Shown piece by piece: positions 18,048 through 26,751 of a stretch of DNA of 64,000 nt. The notes under the pieces were generated by a model. It saw nothing but the letters and a program-made list of their open reading frames with translations, did no database searches and had not been told where the DNA came from. The stretch spans positions 1-64,000 of the forward strand of contig QULQ01000007.1 of the NCBI GenBank assembly GCA_003490145.1, given 5' to 3'. Position 1 is the stretch's first letter. Every line of letters starts with the position of its first letter. Source of the DNA: Lachnospiraceae bacterium OM04-12BH (lineage in GTDB: Bacteria; Bacillota; Clostridia; Lachnospirales; Lachnospiraceae). Both the position numbers and the translations under genes were made by a program.

Positions 18048-19619
18048 ATGGAAAATACAGGTATGAATCAGAAGGAAAAAAGAAATCATTATATAGAGGC
18101 GGGATATCTGCTGCTTTCGGCTTTTGCCATACTGTTTGTGGCCAGCAGATCCTCCCTGCTGTATCCCTGCAATGACTGGAACGATGCCAACAGTTATTTT
18201 TCCGTAGGAAAAGGACTGTTCCACGGAAAGGTGCCATACAGGGACATTTTTGATCAGAAGGGTATGTATTTATACTTTTTTTATGGACTGGCCTATCTGC
18301 TGTCGCATACGACCTTTGCCGGTGTTTTTGTGCTGGAGCTTGTGCTTGAGGCTGCAGATCTGCTTAGTATTTACCGGATCCTGTCACTGTATCTGAAAAG
18401 GGATCTGGCACTTCTGTTAAGTCCGCTGCCACTGGCGGCAGCTTTTGCATCAAACAGCTTTTATTATGGAGGAAGCGCGGAGGAGATCTGTCTGCCGTTC
18501 CTGCTTGCCGGATTTTATCTGATCCTGCGTTATTTTAAGGAGGAATATCCGGAAAAGGCCATGGACGGTAAGACGTTGCTCTTTGGCGGGCTGCTGGCTG
18601 GTATGGTAGCCAATATCAAATTTACCGTGCTTGGCTTTTTCTTCGCATGGATGATGTGCATTGCCATTGCCTTTCTTGTGAAAAAGGATCTGAAAGGGGC
18701 TGTTAAGGCCTGTGGAATTTTCCTGCTTGGCATGTTCGTTCCCTTTGTCCCGTGGATCCTTTATTTTGCCCTGCAGCATGCGCTGTATGACTGGTACTGG
18801 GGCTATGTGTATATCAATGTATTTGCATACAGCAATCTGAACGGGGAAGGACCGGGACTTTCAGAGCGGGTCTATATACTGGCGAAGCTGCTTTACTGGG
18901 TGATCCGTAAAAATCTCTGCTATTTTGCATTTGTGATACCGGGTGTTTTATGGTATCTTCTGCAGGGAAAGAAAAAACGGATCCTGCCGGCAGTTAGCAT
19001 GATCTGTCTGTGCTTTTTCCTGTTTCTTGGTATTTATGTGGGAGGCAGTGAGCTGCCTTATTATGCGCTGCCGTTATCCGTGTTTACGCCGCTTGGATTT
19101 ATATTTCTTGGAAAAGTGCTGGAATGGATTTATGGTTTGTGCAAAAGGCAGAGAGAAAATGCAAAGGTGAGTGCAAAAACGGCAAAAAATATACGGTATG
19201 GAACCTTCCTGGTCTGCGGTGCAGCCATTCTTGTTATTATGGAAGTGCTGCTCTGTAACCTTTCCATGAATTTCCCTTTTCATAAGGTAAAGAAGGAAGA
19301 TCATTTTTTGTATAAGCTGGCAGCCGTTGTAGAGCAGGAGGAAGCTCCGACGCTCTTAAATATCGGTTGTCTGGATGCCGGACTGTATACGGTATGTGAT
19401 ATTGTGCCTACCTGTCAGTGGTTTCAGACGCAGACCGTCATTATGGATACGGTGCTCAGTGAACAGGAGCGTTATATCAGAGAGGGACAGATACAGTTTG
19501 TGCTGGCAAGGGATTCCTACCCGGATGTGATCTTTGAGAGGTACGAGCTGGCAGCAGAAGAAGACTGGACGGAAAACGGACAGGACTTTACCTATTATCT
19601 GTTCCGGAGAAAGGATTAG
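18048..19619 (+). CDS. GT39-like polytopic glycosyltransferase
   Basis: 523 residues (518 if ATG 18063 is used). About eleven spans. The first outer loop holds NDWNDANSYFSVGKGLFHG then VPYRDIFDQKG (about 43-72), an arrangement seen in many GT39/PMT-like proteins, where the Asp of the loop is the catalytic base candidate. The C-terminal 100 residues form an outer domain. It starts a run of genes separated by 3, 12, -1 and 15 bases that continues through the DUF6077-like pair, MBOAT and SGNH genes, suggesting one operon for glycan decoration outside the membrane. Confidence 0.75.
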   Translation: MENTGMNQKEKRNHYIEAGYLLLSAFAILFVASRSSLLYPCNDWNDANSYFSVGKGLFHGKVPYRDIFDQKGMYLYFFYGLAYLLSHTTFAGVFVLELVLEAADLLSIYRILSLYLKRDLALLLSPLPLAAAFASNSFYYGGSAEEICLPFLLAGFYLILRYFKEEYPEKAMDGKTLLFGGLLAGMVANIKFTVLGFFFAWMMCIAIAFLVKKDLKGAVKACGIFLLGMFVPFVPWILYFALQHALYDWYWGYVYINVFAYSNLNGEGPGLSERVYILAKLLYWVIRKNLCYFAFVIPGVLWYLLQGKKKRILPAVSMICLCFFLFLGIYVGGSELPYYALPLSVFTPLGFIFLGKVLEWIYGLCKRQRENAKVSAKTAKNIRYGTFLVCGAAILVIMEVLLCNLSMNFPFHKVKKEDHFLYKLAAVVEQEEAPTLLNIGCLDAGLYTVCDIVPTCQWFQTQTVIMDTVLSEQERYIREGQIQFVLARDSYPDVIFERYELAAEEDWTENGQDFTYYLFRRKD

Positions 19620-19622
19620 GAA

Positions 19623-20684
19623 ATGATCGTATTGCAGATACTGGTGCTGGTCTTCTGTATGGTTATTCTGCCATTTGGGATTGGCGTGCTGCCGGGACGG
19701 TGGCTAAAAAAAGAGGACAGGACACTGACGGGGATCTGGATCAGTGGCTATCTGGTACTGTTTGCCCTGTTTGAGCTGGTGGGAATCCCGGTGGTACTGT
19801 TTACTGTTTATCATGGATTCTCAAGGCTGTGCCTGATTTTTGGGCTTCTTGCAGGAGTGGGATTCCTTGCAGGAGTGGTGCGGCTGCTGAAGAAGAAGGA
19901 AGACTACAGCAGTCTTTTGGAAGGCAGCTTCCCTGAAAAGAGGACTGTGGAAGAATGGGTCTATCTGGTGCTGTTTGCACTGCTGCTTGGATTTCAGCTA
20001 TATATGGCGTTTACCAGAGCATCCTTTGACGGGGATGATGCGTATTATGGTGTGCAGGGACTGATCGCCCAGCAGCAGGACACCCTTTACCGGATCAATC
20101 CCAATACCGGCAGAAGTGCACCATTAGATATCCGGCATGCGCTGGCATTAATGCCGATCTATGAGGCATTCCTTGGGAAAATGAGCGGGATCCATGCAAC
20201 GATCATTGCACACAGCGCAGCACCGATCGGTCTGATCCTGCTGACCTACGCACTGTATTTTCAGATTGGAAGGAAGCTGTTTCCAGGGAAAAGAACAGAG
20301 ATACTGCGGTTTCTTATTCTGATGGCACTGTTTCAAATTTTTGGAAATGTGTCTATTTACACCAGTGAGACCTTTTTCCTGACAAGAACCTGGCAGGGCA
20401 AATCCCTGTGTGGAAACTTCATGATCCCGGCGATCTTCTGGCTGTATCTGTGTATGTTCCGGGGAGAAGCACAGCAGAAGCTGTTTTTCCTGCTGGCATT
20501 TTTAAATCTGGCATCCGGTATCAGCAGCTCCCTTGGGGTATTGCTTACCTGCCTTCTGACGGCGGGACTTGGCCTGCTTCTTGCAGTCAGTAAAAAATGC
20601 CCTGGGATTTTGGTAAAAGCCTGTTTATCCTGTGTACCCGGGGCAGTATATATGCTGACCTATCTGATTGCCAGCCATATGTGA
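19623..20684 (+). CDS. N-terminal half of the split GT-C-like membrane protein
   Basis: 353 residues with about eight spans, ending ASHM-stop in the middle of what looks like a membrane domain. It contains the acidic outer loop FDGDDAYYG after a cytoplasmic charged segment (about 88-110), followed by TRTWQGKSLCGNF, another outer-loop motif. It begins three bases after the preceding gene stop. If translation really stops here, it keeps the presumed catalytic loop but lacks the C-terminal outer domain. Confidence 0.65.
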   Translation: MIVLQILVLVFCMVILPFGIGVLPGRWLKKEDRTLTGIWISGYLVLFALFELVGIPVVLFTVYHGFSRLCLIFGLLAGVGFLAGVVRLLKKKEDYSSLLEGSFPEKRTVEEWVYLVLFALLLGFQLYMAFTRASFDGDDAYYGVQGLIAQQQDTLYRINPNTGRSAPLDIRHALALMPIYEAFLGKMSGIHATIIAHSAAPIGLILLTYALYFQIGRKLFPGKRTEILRFLILMALFQIFGNVSIYTSETFFLTRTWQGKSLCGNFMIPAIFWLYLCMFRGEAQQKLFFLLAFLNLASGISSSLGVLLTCLLTAGLGLLLAVSKKCPGILVKACLSCVPGAVYMLTYLIASHM

Positions 20685-20696
20685 GAGGAGTCTGTC

Positions 20697-21509
20697 ATGT
20701 TTGGAATTTTTATGGAAAGTCTTGTGATCTTCAAGCTATATACGGGACTGAAGCTTCTGTTTGTATTGACACTGGTGTCCTTTCTTTATCTCCTGGTCAC
20801 AGAAAAGGATAAAACGATCCGGCAGCTGTTTGTATATGCACCGGTTCTGATCCTGGTCTTATTTCTGTTCCCGGTGAGCCGGAAGCTGTTTGTGGCCATG
20901 GGGCTGGATGGGGAGACCTATTACCGGGTGCTTTGGACGATTCCGATGGGGATGATCACCGCTTACGGAGCTGTAAGGTTTACAGGCAGGCACAGAAGGA
21001 TCGGCCTTCTTGTCAGTATGGTGCTGATCATACTCTGTGGCAGTTATGTGTACAAAAGTGATTATATTTCCAAGGCGGAGAATTTATATCACATTCCGGA
21101 TACAGTGGTGAGGATCTGTGACCTGATCCATCCATCTGATGCTGATCCGGATGTGCAGGTGACAGCTGTATTTCCAGAGAAGCTGGTGCATTTTGTGAGA
21201 CAGTATGATTCGGATATCAGAATGCCCTACGGACGGGAAATGATCGCCAGCCAGTGGGATTACTATAATAAGGTTCACGAGGCCATGGAAGAGGGCGAGG
21301 TTCTGAATCCGGAAAAGCTGGTAGAGGCCTGCAGGGAAGAGTACTGTCAGTATATTATTCTGGATAAAAGCAGGGAGATGACAGGAAATCCGGAGAATGC
21401 CGGCTTGACACTTGTGGAAGAGATAGATGGTTATCTGATCTATCTGGATCCTGTTTCCCAGGCGGCGGCAGAAAGCTTTGCGGTATATTATGAAGAGGAT
21501 GATAAGTAA
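20697..21509 (+). CDS. C-terminal half of the split GT-C-like membrane protein
   Basis: 270 residues. It opens with three to four spans (MFGIFMESLVIFKLY onward), then a soluble part from about residue 120 to the end (VVRICDLIHPSDADP, YDSDIRMPYGREM), which would face outside. Soluble tails like this end many GT-C proteins. A stand-alone fragment starting in the membrane domain would be unusual. GAGAGGAG six bases before the ATG would permit re-initiation. The stop overlaps the MBOAT start by one base (TAATG). Confidence 0.65.
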   Translation: MFGIFMESLVIFKLYTGLKLLFVLTLVSFLYLLVTEKDKTIRQLFVYAPVLILVLFLFPVSRKLFVAMGLDGETYYRVLWTIPMGMITAYGAVRFTGRHRRIGLLVSMVLIILCGSYVYKSDYISKAENLYHIPDTVVRICDLIHPSDADPDVQVTAVFPEKLVHFVRQYDSDIRMPYGREMIASQWDYYNKVHEAMEEGEVLNPEKLVEACREEYCQYIILDKSREMTGNPENAGLTLVEEIDGYLIYLDPVSQAAAESFAVYYEEDDK

Positions 21510-22972
21510 TGCTGTTTAATTCCTATATCTTTGTATTTTTGTTTTTTCCGGTGAGCCTGGCCGGTTACTGGCTGTGTGTTAAAGCTGTGGAAAAGAAGGG
21601 AAGAAGCTTTTTGCCTTCTCTGTTTCTGGTGGCAGCATCCCTGCTGTTTTATGGCTATCTGAAGCCGGCATATCTGCCGGTTCTGCTGGTAAGCCTTCTG
21701 GTGAACTTTGCCTTTTACAGACAGATAGAAAAAAGGAAGGAAAAGAAAGCATTTCTGGCAGTGGGGATATTTCTCAATCTGCTGGTGCTTGGCATTTTTA
21801 AATACACGGGAAGCACCTTTGTACCACTGGGGATCAGCTTCTTTACCTTCAGCCAGATCGCATTTCTGATGGAGGGATACCGGGGAAGCCTGAAAAGGAC
21901 GAGCCTTCTTGATTACAGTGTGTATCTCACCTTCTTCCCTAAGATCATGGAAGGCCCAATAGCACTTCCGACGGATTTTCTGCCTGCGTATCAGGAGAGC
22001 GGAAAAAAGGGATTTTCCATTGAGAATCTGTATCGAGGGCTGACGCTGTTTATTCTTGGACTGTCGAAGAAGGTGCTGCTTGCAGATACGCTTGGAAAAG
22101 CAGTAGATTTTGGATACAGCAATCTATCGGTACTGAATACACCGGATGCACTGATCGTCATGCTGTCCTATACCTTGCAGCTTTACTTTGATTTTTCCGG
22201 CTATTGCGATATGGCAATGGGAATTGCAAGGTGCTTTTCTATTTCGCTTCCGTTAAATTTTGATATGCCCTACCGGGCAGAAAACATCATGGATTTCTGG
22301 AAACGCTGGCATATCACACTGACCCGTTTCTTTACGAAATATCTGTATATCCCGCTGGGAGGAAACCGGAAGGGAAGAATCCGTACCTATGTAAATACAC
22401 TGGTGGTATTTCTTGTGAGCGGTATCTGGCATGGGGCAGGACTTACCTTTGTGATCTGGGGTGGCATGCATGGCGTACTGTATGTGATCACAAGATGGCT
22501 GCATGACAGGAGGAAGGACAGAGCTGTGGCATCAGGAGGAATGGAGAGAAGGGTGGATTTCCTATCCGGGATCAGAAAGCTCTACTGCACGATCCTTACT
22601 TTCTTATTTGTGAATGCGGCGTGGGTATTCTTCCGGGCACCGTCTGTGGATGATGCGCTGGCACTGTTTAAACGGATGGGAAGTCTTACCTTTACCAGGA
22701 TAAACTGGAATCTTGCCGGAAGCTTTAATCTGGATGAATTCTGGTACGTGATCAAGGTATTGCATCTGGATTCCTGGCAGTATGCGCATTACATACTGAT
22801 GGTATTGATCCTGGCAGCGGCACTTGTCCTTTCCATGAAAAAGGAAAGCGCTGTAAGAATGGCAGAAAAGATAAAGCCGGGAGCCCTGTCCACGCTGGTA
22901 CTGGCAGCCCTTTTACTATGGTGTGTGCTTGGCTTTGGTGGTGTCAGCTCCTTTATTTACCTGAATTTTTAG
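21509..22972 (+). CDS. MBOAT-family O-acyltransferase (AlgI/DltB-like)
   Basis: 487 residues with about eleven spans. MLFNSYIFVFLFFPVSL is the classic AlgI-type N-terminus. YFDFSGYCDMAMGIA, DFWKRWHITLTRFF (His268) and the invariant SGIWHGAGLTF (His308) mark the MBOAT catalytic core. The family hands an acyl group, usually acetyl, across the membrane to a partner that acylates a surface polymer. The next gene encodes the expected SGNH partner. TAATG overlap with the upstream gene indicates translational coupling. Confidence 0.92.
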   Translation: MLFNSYIFVFLFFPVSLAGYWLCVKAVEKKGRSFLPSLFLVAASLLFYGYLKPAYLPVLLVSLLVNFAFYRQIEKRKEKKAFLAVGIFLNLLVLGIFKYTGSTFVPLGISFFTFSQIAFLMEGYRGSLKRTSLLDYSVYLTFFPKIMEGPIALPTDFLPAYQESGKKGFSIENLYRGLTLFILGLSKKVLLADTLGKAVDFGYSNLSVLNTPDALIVMLSYTLQLYFDFSGYCDMAMGIARCFSISLPLNFDMPYRAENIMDFWKRWHITLTRFFTKYLYIPLGGNRKGRIRTYVNTLVVFLVSGIWHGAGLTFVIWGGMHGVLYVITRWLHDRRKDRAVASGGMERRVDFLSGIRKLYCTILTFLFVNAAWVFFRAPSVDDALALFKRMGSLTFTRINWNLAGSFNLDEFWYVIKVLHLDSWQYAHYILMVLILAAALVLSMKKESAVRMAEKIKPGALSTLVLAALLLWCVLGFGGVSSFIYLNF

Positions 22973-22987
22973 AAAGAGAGAGTTTGT

Positions 22988-24067
22988 GTGATGAAGCAAT
23001 CAGCCTTTCGGAAAGCAGTGGCAGGACTGCTTGGCATCTTTATTCTGGGCTGTATACTGGCAATGACGTTGGTCATTATAGTAGATCCCTTTTTCCATTA
23101 TCATAAGCCGTTGAAGGGCTTTCCGTATTTGATCGACAATCAGCTTTCCCAGAATCCGGGGATGGCAGAGCATATGGAATATGACAGCGTGATCCTTGGA
23201 TCCTCCATGACCGTAAATTTTCAGACAGACTGGTTTAAAGAGCTGATGGGACTCAATACGATCAAGCTGAGCTACAGCGGTGCATATCCGAAGGATCAGT
23301 CCAATATCATGAAGATCATCTTTGACAGCGGCCACGAGGTAAAAGAGGTTTTTCTTGGTATTGATGTGATCACCTATATGGGTGGTGTAGATGAGACAAA
23401 GTATCCTATCCCGGAATATCTGTATGATGACAATTATCTGAATGATATAGAGTATGTACTGAATAAGGATGTGATCCTGAATTACATCCTGCGGCCTATG
23501 GCAGATCCGGATCCGACGAATCTCTCAAATGTATATGCCAGCTGGTGGACTGAGGAATATTATAATAAAGAATGGGTGCTGCATAATTATGAAAGTCCGC
23601 AGCCTGTGGAGGAGGAAGCACCGGCAGAGGAATATCTGCCCGGGACAAGGGAAAATCTGGATGTTAACATCTGTCCCTATATTGAACAGAATCCGGATAC
23701 CAAGTTTGTGGTATTTTTTCCGCCGTACAGTATTCTGTTTTGGAATGATGTGGTTGTTGGAAATCATCTGGAGGCGACTCTTGCACAGTACCGGTATCTG
23801 GCTGAGCGGCTGAATGCCTATGATAATGTGGAGGTTTATTTTTTCCCGGACAGAGAGGATATCATCCTGGATCTGAATAACTATGCGGATTACAGCCATT
23901 ATCATCCAAGGTATAACAGGTTTATGGCAGAGTGCTTTGCAGACGGCAGCACAGGGCTTGTGGCAAAAGAGGGATCAAAAAAGGGAAAGACGATTGACGA
24001 ATATCTTTCCCACATGAAAACCATTGTTCAGAATTATGATTTTGAGGAGCTTCTTTCCGGTGAGTAG
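22988..24067 (+). CDS. membrane-anchored SGNH-like O-acyltransferase partner (AlgJ/AlgX/DltD-like)
   Basis: 359 residues. One N-terminal span (about 9-32), then an extracytoplasmic domain. VILGSSMTVNF (Ser72/Ser73) is the block I nucleophile region, and ADYSHYHPRYN near residue 305 gives the Asp-x-x-His pair. Partners of MBOAT transporters in alginate, cellulose and teichoic acid modification have this layout. The pair most probably O-acetylates the locus glycan outside the cell. The stop codon abuts that of the convergent gene inside a shared hairpin. Confidence 0.85.
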   Translation: MMKQSAFRKAVAGLLGIFILGCILAMTLVIIVDPFFHYHKPLKGFPYLIDNQLSQNPGMAEHMEYDSVILGSSMTVNFQTDWFKELMGLNTIKLSYSGAYPKDQSNIMKIIFDSGHEVKEVFLGIDVITYMGGVDETKYPIPEYLYDDNYLNDIEYVLNKDVILNYILRPMADPDPTNLSNVYASWWTEEYYNKEWVLHNYESPQPVEEEAPAEEYLPGTRENLDVNICPYIEQNPDTKFVVFFPPYSILFWNDVVVGNHLEATLAQYRYLAERLNAYDNVEVYFFPDREDIILDLNNYADYSHYHPRYNRFMAECFADGSTGLVAKEGSKKGKTIDEYLSHMKTIVQNYDFEELLSGE

Positions 24068-24086
24068 TTATTCACCGGAAGAAGCT
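24048..24086. terminator. hairpin spanning both stop codons of convergent genes
   Basis: AGCTTCTTTCCGGTGA (24048-24063) pairs with TCACCGGAAGAAGCT (24072-24086) with one bulged base. TAG of the plus gene (24065-24067) and the minus-gene stop (24070-24068) lie in the loop. A T-run is lacking, so its efficiency as a terminator is uncertain. Confidence 0.6.
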
Positions 24087-25291
24087 TCTTCTGTTGCATT
24101 TGCAGTGCCTGTTGTGGCATTGATAATGGCAGCGATGCGGTCTGCAAGCTTTTCGCGTCCTGCCTGATTGACATGCATATAGTCGCGCATGTATTCTTTG
24201 TAATTATCTTCGTTGATCGTGCCAAAGTAGTTATCGATAAAGGATACGCCGCAGTCCATGGAAGCATCGATCTCCTTGAGGAGATAGTGGTTCAGGGTGC
24301 CATTGCCAAGATCTGTGGTAGTGCCGTTATGAAGGTTCCCGTCCTCGTCCATGTACTGGGCATAGGTTGGTGACATTACGAAAATACGGATGTATGGCCA
24401 GGTTTCCTGAATATTTTTAAGGGAAGTACGCAGACCACCGGTAAAGGCAGTTACATCGTAGGCATTATCCGGATTATCAGAGGGAGTGCCATTGTTATAA
24501 TCGGTGCTGTCGTACATGATGATCAGGATATCAACCTTGGACATATCTACTGTTTTCATTACATCTACAGCTTCCTGATAACGGGGATCAGGCTCATCTC
24601 CGGCAATGGAGTTGATGGCTGTCAGGTCACCGCTGCGCAAGCTTTCTACTACATAGTATAAATTGAAGTGATCCTTTGTATATTCCGGATTGTAAATGGC
24701 ATACCTGCAGGCAGCAGAAGAATCCGGGAAGGAACAGTCATATACGGCAGATTTTGTTTTGGTTGCGATCAGGGAAGCCAGGCCGTCGCCGCTTCTGTCA
24801 TCAGCAAAGGGATTATTGCCGAGGCAGAGGATCGTCGTCACGCCGTCATCCTCATGACCCTCCAGTCTGGAAGAATCCATGGGAATGATCATATCATTGG
24901 TCTCGATGTCAAATTCGGAGGTATCTTCATTGGGATCAATCTTTTCGAGCTTTGTACCCTGATTCCATTTCACCAGGCGGTAAACAGAGAAGCCGCCGAT
25001 AAAGAGGATGACTGCCAGCAGGATCAGGTGAAGACCAAGCTGGATATGTGGCTGTCTGCCGGAGCCGGCAGCTTTTTCTTCCGAGGGAGGGACACTGTCC
25101 ATATCGACATCCTCGATGTCATCGCTTTCATTATCATTATCAGTATCAGACGGACTCCTGTCTTCATTATCAGATGCATCATTGTCTGTATCGTCATCAT
25201 CAGCCTGAGCATCTGGAATACTGTCCATTTCCAGATCCAGATCTTCAATTTCAGGATCAGGCAGCTCCTGGGCTTTTATTTCTTTTTTCAT
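24068..25291 (-). CDS. membrane-anchored SGNH-fold protein with degenerate active site
   Basis: 407 residues. A strongly acidic cytoplasmic N-terminus (residues about 10-75, mostly Asp/Glu/Ser), one span (about 87-106) and an outer SGNH-like domain. Block V is intact (RDYMHVNQAGR, Asp and His), but block I reads LGNNPFADD where GDS is expected, and block III reads MYDSTDYNNG in place of GxND. The nucleophile serine is therefore absent. The overall match to the lipoprotein at 6907-7944 suggests descent from an esterase that became a binding protein or uses another residue. AGGAG precedes the ATG. It diverges from the small-transporter pair. Confidence 0.75.
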   Translation of the reverse strand: MKKEIKAQELPDPEIEDLDLEMDSIPDAQADDDDTDNDASDNEDRSPSDTDNDNESDDIEDVDMDSVPPSEEKAAGSGRQPHIQLGLHLILLAVILFIGGFSVYRLVKWNQGTKLEKIDPNEDTSEFDIETNDMIIPMDSSRLEGHEDDGVTTILCLGNNPFADDRSGDGLASLIATKTKSAVYDCSFPDSSAACRYAIYNPEYTKDHFNLYYVVESLRSGDLTAINSIAGDEPDPRYQEAVDVMKTVDMSKVDILIIMYDSTDYNNGTPSDNPDNAYDVTAFTGGLRTSLKNIQETWPYIRIFVMSPTYAQYMDEDGNLHNGTTTDLGNGTLNHYLLKEIDASMDCGVSFIDNYFGTINEDNYKEYMRDYMHVNQAGREKLADRIAAIINATTGTANATEEASSGE

Positions 25292-25464
25292 TGATAATCT
25301 CCTGTTCTAAGGGAATGTACCCTGCTATTCTACTATTATTCTGCCTAAAAATCTACCTAATTCATAAAAAATTAATATACTGGCCAGAGGGGATGTGATA
25401 GAATAGTAACGTATTTCAAAAACGGACATCCGGTAATAAGCATCCGGTGGAAGGTGAGAAGGTT

Positions 25465-25830
25465 ATGAAAGATCAGAAAAGGAAGTTTCAGATCAAAGAT
25501 ATTCTGATGCTTCAGATTGTTTTTTTTATCTACAGTATTAACAGTGTAGTTGCGAAATTTGCATCGGCGCAGGAGCCATTTAGCCTGAATTTTATTCTGC
25601 TTTACGGACTGGAGCTGTGTGTACTTGGCGTTTATGCGCTCCTCTGGCAGCAGCTGATCAAGAGAATGGAACTGTCGGTTGCCTATTCCAATAAGGCAGT
25701 TGTCCTTTTGTGGGCCATGGTTTTTGGCGCACTTTTATTTAAAGAACAGATCACACTGACAAAGGTGGCAGGCATTCTGCTTGTGATCGTTGGAATCGTG
25801 GTGCTGAACAGTGAGGAGGTAAAGGAATGA
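25465..25830 (+). CDS. small DMT-superfamily transporter subunit (ArnE/ArnF-like), first of a pair
   Basis: 121 residues from ATG 25465 (GGTGAGAAGG upstream); a GTG at 25447 is an alternative. Four spans, with a KAVVLLWAMVFGALLFKEQIT segment and the terminal span GILLVIVGIVVL typical of the EamA/SMR fold. Its stop overlaps the next start (ATGA), and the two form an obligate-looking heterodimer. Paired four-span DMT proteins such as ArnE/ArnF flip undecaprenyl-phosphate sugars. In this neighbourhood they would deliver lipid sugars to the GT-C proteins. Multidrug efflux is the alternative. Confidence 0.78.
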   Translation: MKDQKRKFQIKDILMLQIVFFIYSINSVVAKFASAQEPFSLNFILLYGLELCVLGVYALLWQQLIKRMELSVAYSNKAVVLLWAMVFGALLFKEQITLTKVAGILLVIVGIVVLNSEEVKE

Positions 25831-26162
25831 ATACACATTTACTGATCCTGATCCTGTCTGTGGTAGTGGCATCCTTTTCACAGATCCTGTTAAAGAAGAG
25901 TGCGCAGAAAACCTATCGATCCATAATCTACGAATATCTGAATCCCTACGTAATCTGCGGATATGGAATGATGTTTCTTTCTATGTTCCTGACGATCATC
26001 GCCTATTCCGGAATGGACTTTACCAATGTGCAGATCGTGGAAGCGACCGGATATATCATGGTGCTGATCCTTAGTTATTTCTTCTTTCATGAGAAGATCA
26101 CCAGAAGAAAAGTCCTGGGAATGGCGCTGATCTTTGCAGGAATTGCTGTGTATTACTTGTGA
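25827..26162 (+). CDS. small DMT-superfamily transporter subunit (ArnE/ArnF-like), second of a pair
   Basis: 111 residues and four spans. LLILILSVVVASFSQILLKKSA opens it, and SQ-x-LLKK is a frequent motif in EmrE/ArnF-like proteins. VQIVEATGYIMVLILSYFFFHEKIT and MALIFAGIAVYYL close it. The gene begins four bases inside its partner, so the two are translationally coupled. Its 3' end overlaps the convergent zinc-ribbon gene by ten bases. Confidence 0.78.
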   Translation: MNTHLLILILSVVVASFSQILLKKSAQKTYRSIIYEYLNPYVICGYGMMFLSMFLTIIAYSGMDFTNVQIVEATGYIMVLILSYFFFHEKITRRKVLGMALIFAGIAVYYL

Positions 26163-26467
26163 TGTGCTTTGTTGGCTTTCTCAGCAAGCAGAACCGTGAT
26201 GGGAAGCTCGTCAGAATTTTCTGCCTGCAGTTCCCGGTACCATTTGCTGTACTTGTACATCCGGTAGGTTGTCTTCAGACCTGACAGTTCGCTTTCATTG
26301 GCACATTTCTGAAGAAGTGCTTCCCGTTCTCCGGGACCGAGATCAACATAGTCCAGGTAGGAGATACGAAGCTCCGTAAGTGGATCTGTACACCTTGGAC
26401 AGATCATCTTGTGACCGGTCAGCATCATGATCCGGTGACATTTTTTGCAGTAATGCATATACATCAT
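26153..26467 (-). CDS. small zinc-ribbon protein of unknown function
   Basis: 104 residues. CKKCH (residues 7-11) and CPRC (23-26) form a four-cysteine zinc ribbon at the N-terminus. The rest is helical with no recognised motif (LGPGEREALLQKC, YKYSKWYRELQAE). AGGGGG lies upstream of the start. Small ribbon proteins of this kind are common in clostridia, and I know of no established role. It converges on the transporter pair with a ten-base overlap. Confidence 0.68.
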   Translation of the reverse strand: MMYMHYCKKCHRIMMLTGHKMICPRCTDPLTELRISYLDYVDLGPGEREALLQKCANESELSGLKTTYRMYKYSKWYRELQAENSDELPITVLLAEKANKAHHK

Positions 26468-26751
26468 TTAAAATTCCCCCTTTTATAAGTTGTAAATCTG
26501 ATTTAATATTATATTTTTTTTACAATCTTTGTCAATGGCTAAATCCGCGAAACCAGTTAAGAATTTGTTAAGTTATCGTACAAAATAGCAAAAATGGGAA
26601 GAATAGCCTATGCTTTTTCGGCAATCGGGAAAAGACGACAGCAGAAATTTACGGAAAATGACATTAAGTTTTTTTTAAGAATAGCGAAGAGAGAAAGGAA
26701 TTGTGCTTACAGGGTGAAAATGATATACTAAAATGTAATTATTTTGGGTAA
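26468..26751. other. 284-base divergent promoter region
   Basis: Non-coding and AT-rich. The plus-strand promoter is at 26701-26729; the minus-strand promoter for the zinc-ribbon gene is not clear. No further structure is evident. Confidence 0.5.
26701..26729 (+). promoter_or_regulatory. promoter of the GH25 lysozyme gene
   Basis: TTGTGC (26701-26706), 17-base spacer, and an extended -10 TGA-TATACT (26721-26729). Confidence 0.65.

Larger units (their letters stand above)
19623..21509 (+). pseudogene. DUF6077-like GT-C membrane protein split by an in-frame TGA
   Basis: Two open frames, 19623-20684 (353 residues) and 20697-21509 (270 residues), are in the same reading frame and separated only by TGA plus four sense codons. 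Together they would give about 627 residues: spans, the outer loop SFDGDDAYYGVQGLI (acidic Asp pair at about 137-139), further spans, then a C-terminal soluble outer domain. That is the length and layout I expect of a DUF6077-type protein. A good ribosome site (GAGAGGAG) lies before ATG 20697, so the halves might be made separately. Either a nonsense mutation or a genuine two-gene arrangement is possible; I favour a broken gene. Confidence 0.6.

Noticed and set aside
24668..25294. 208-residue plus-strand ORF
   Set aside because: Antisense shadow of the acidic SGNH-like gene; Ile/Arg-rich with no ribosome site.
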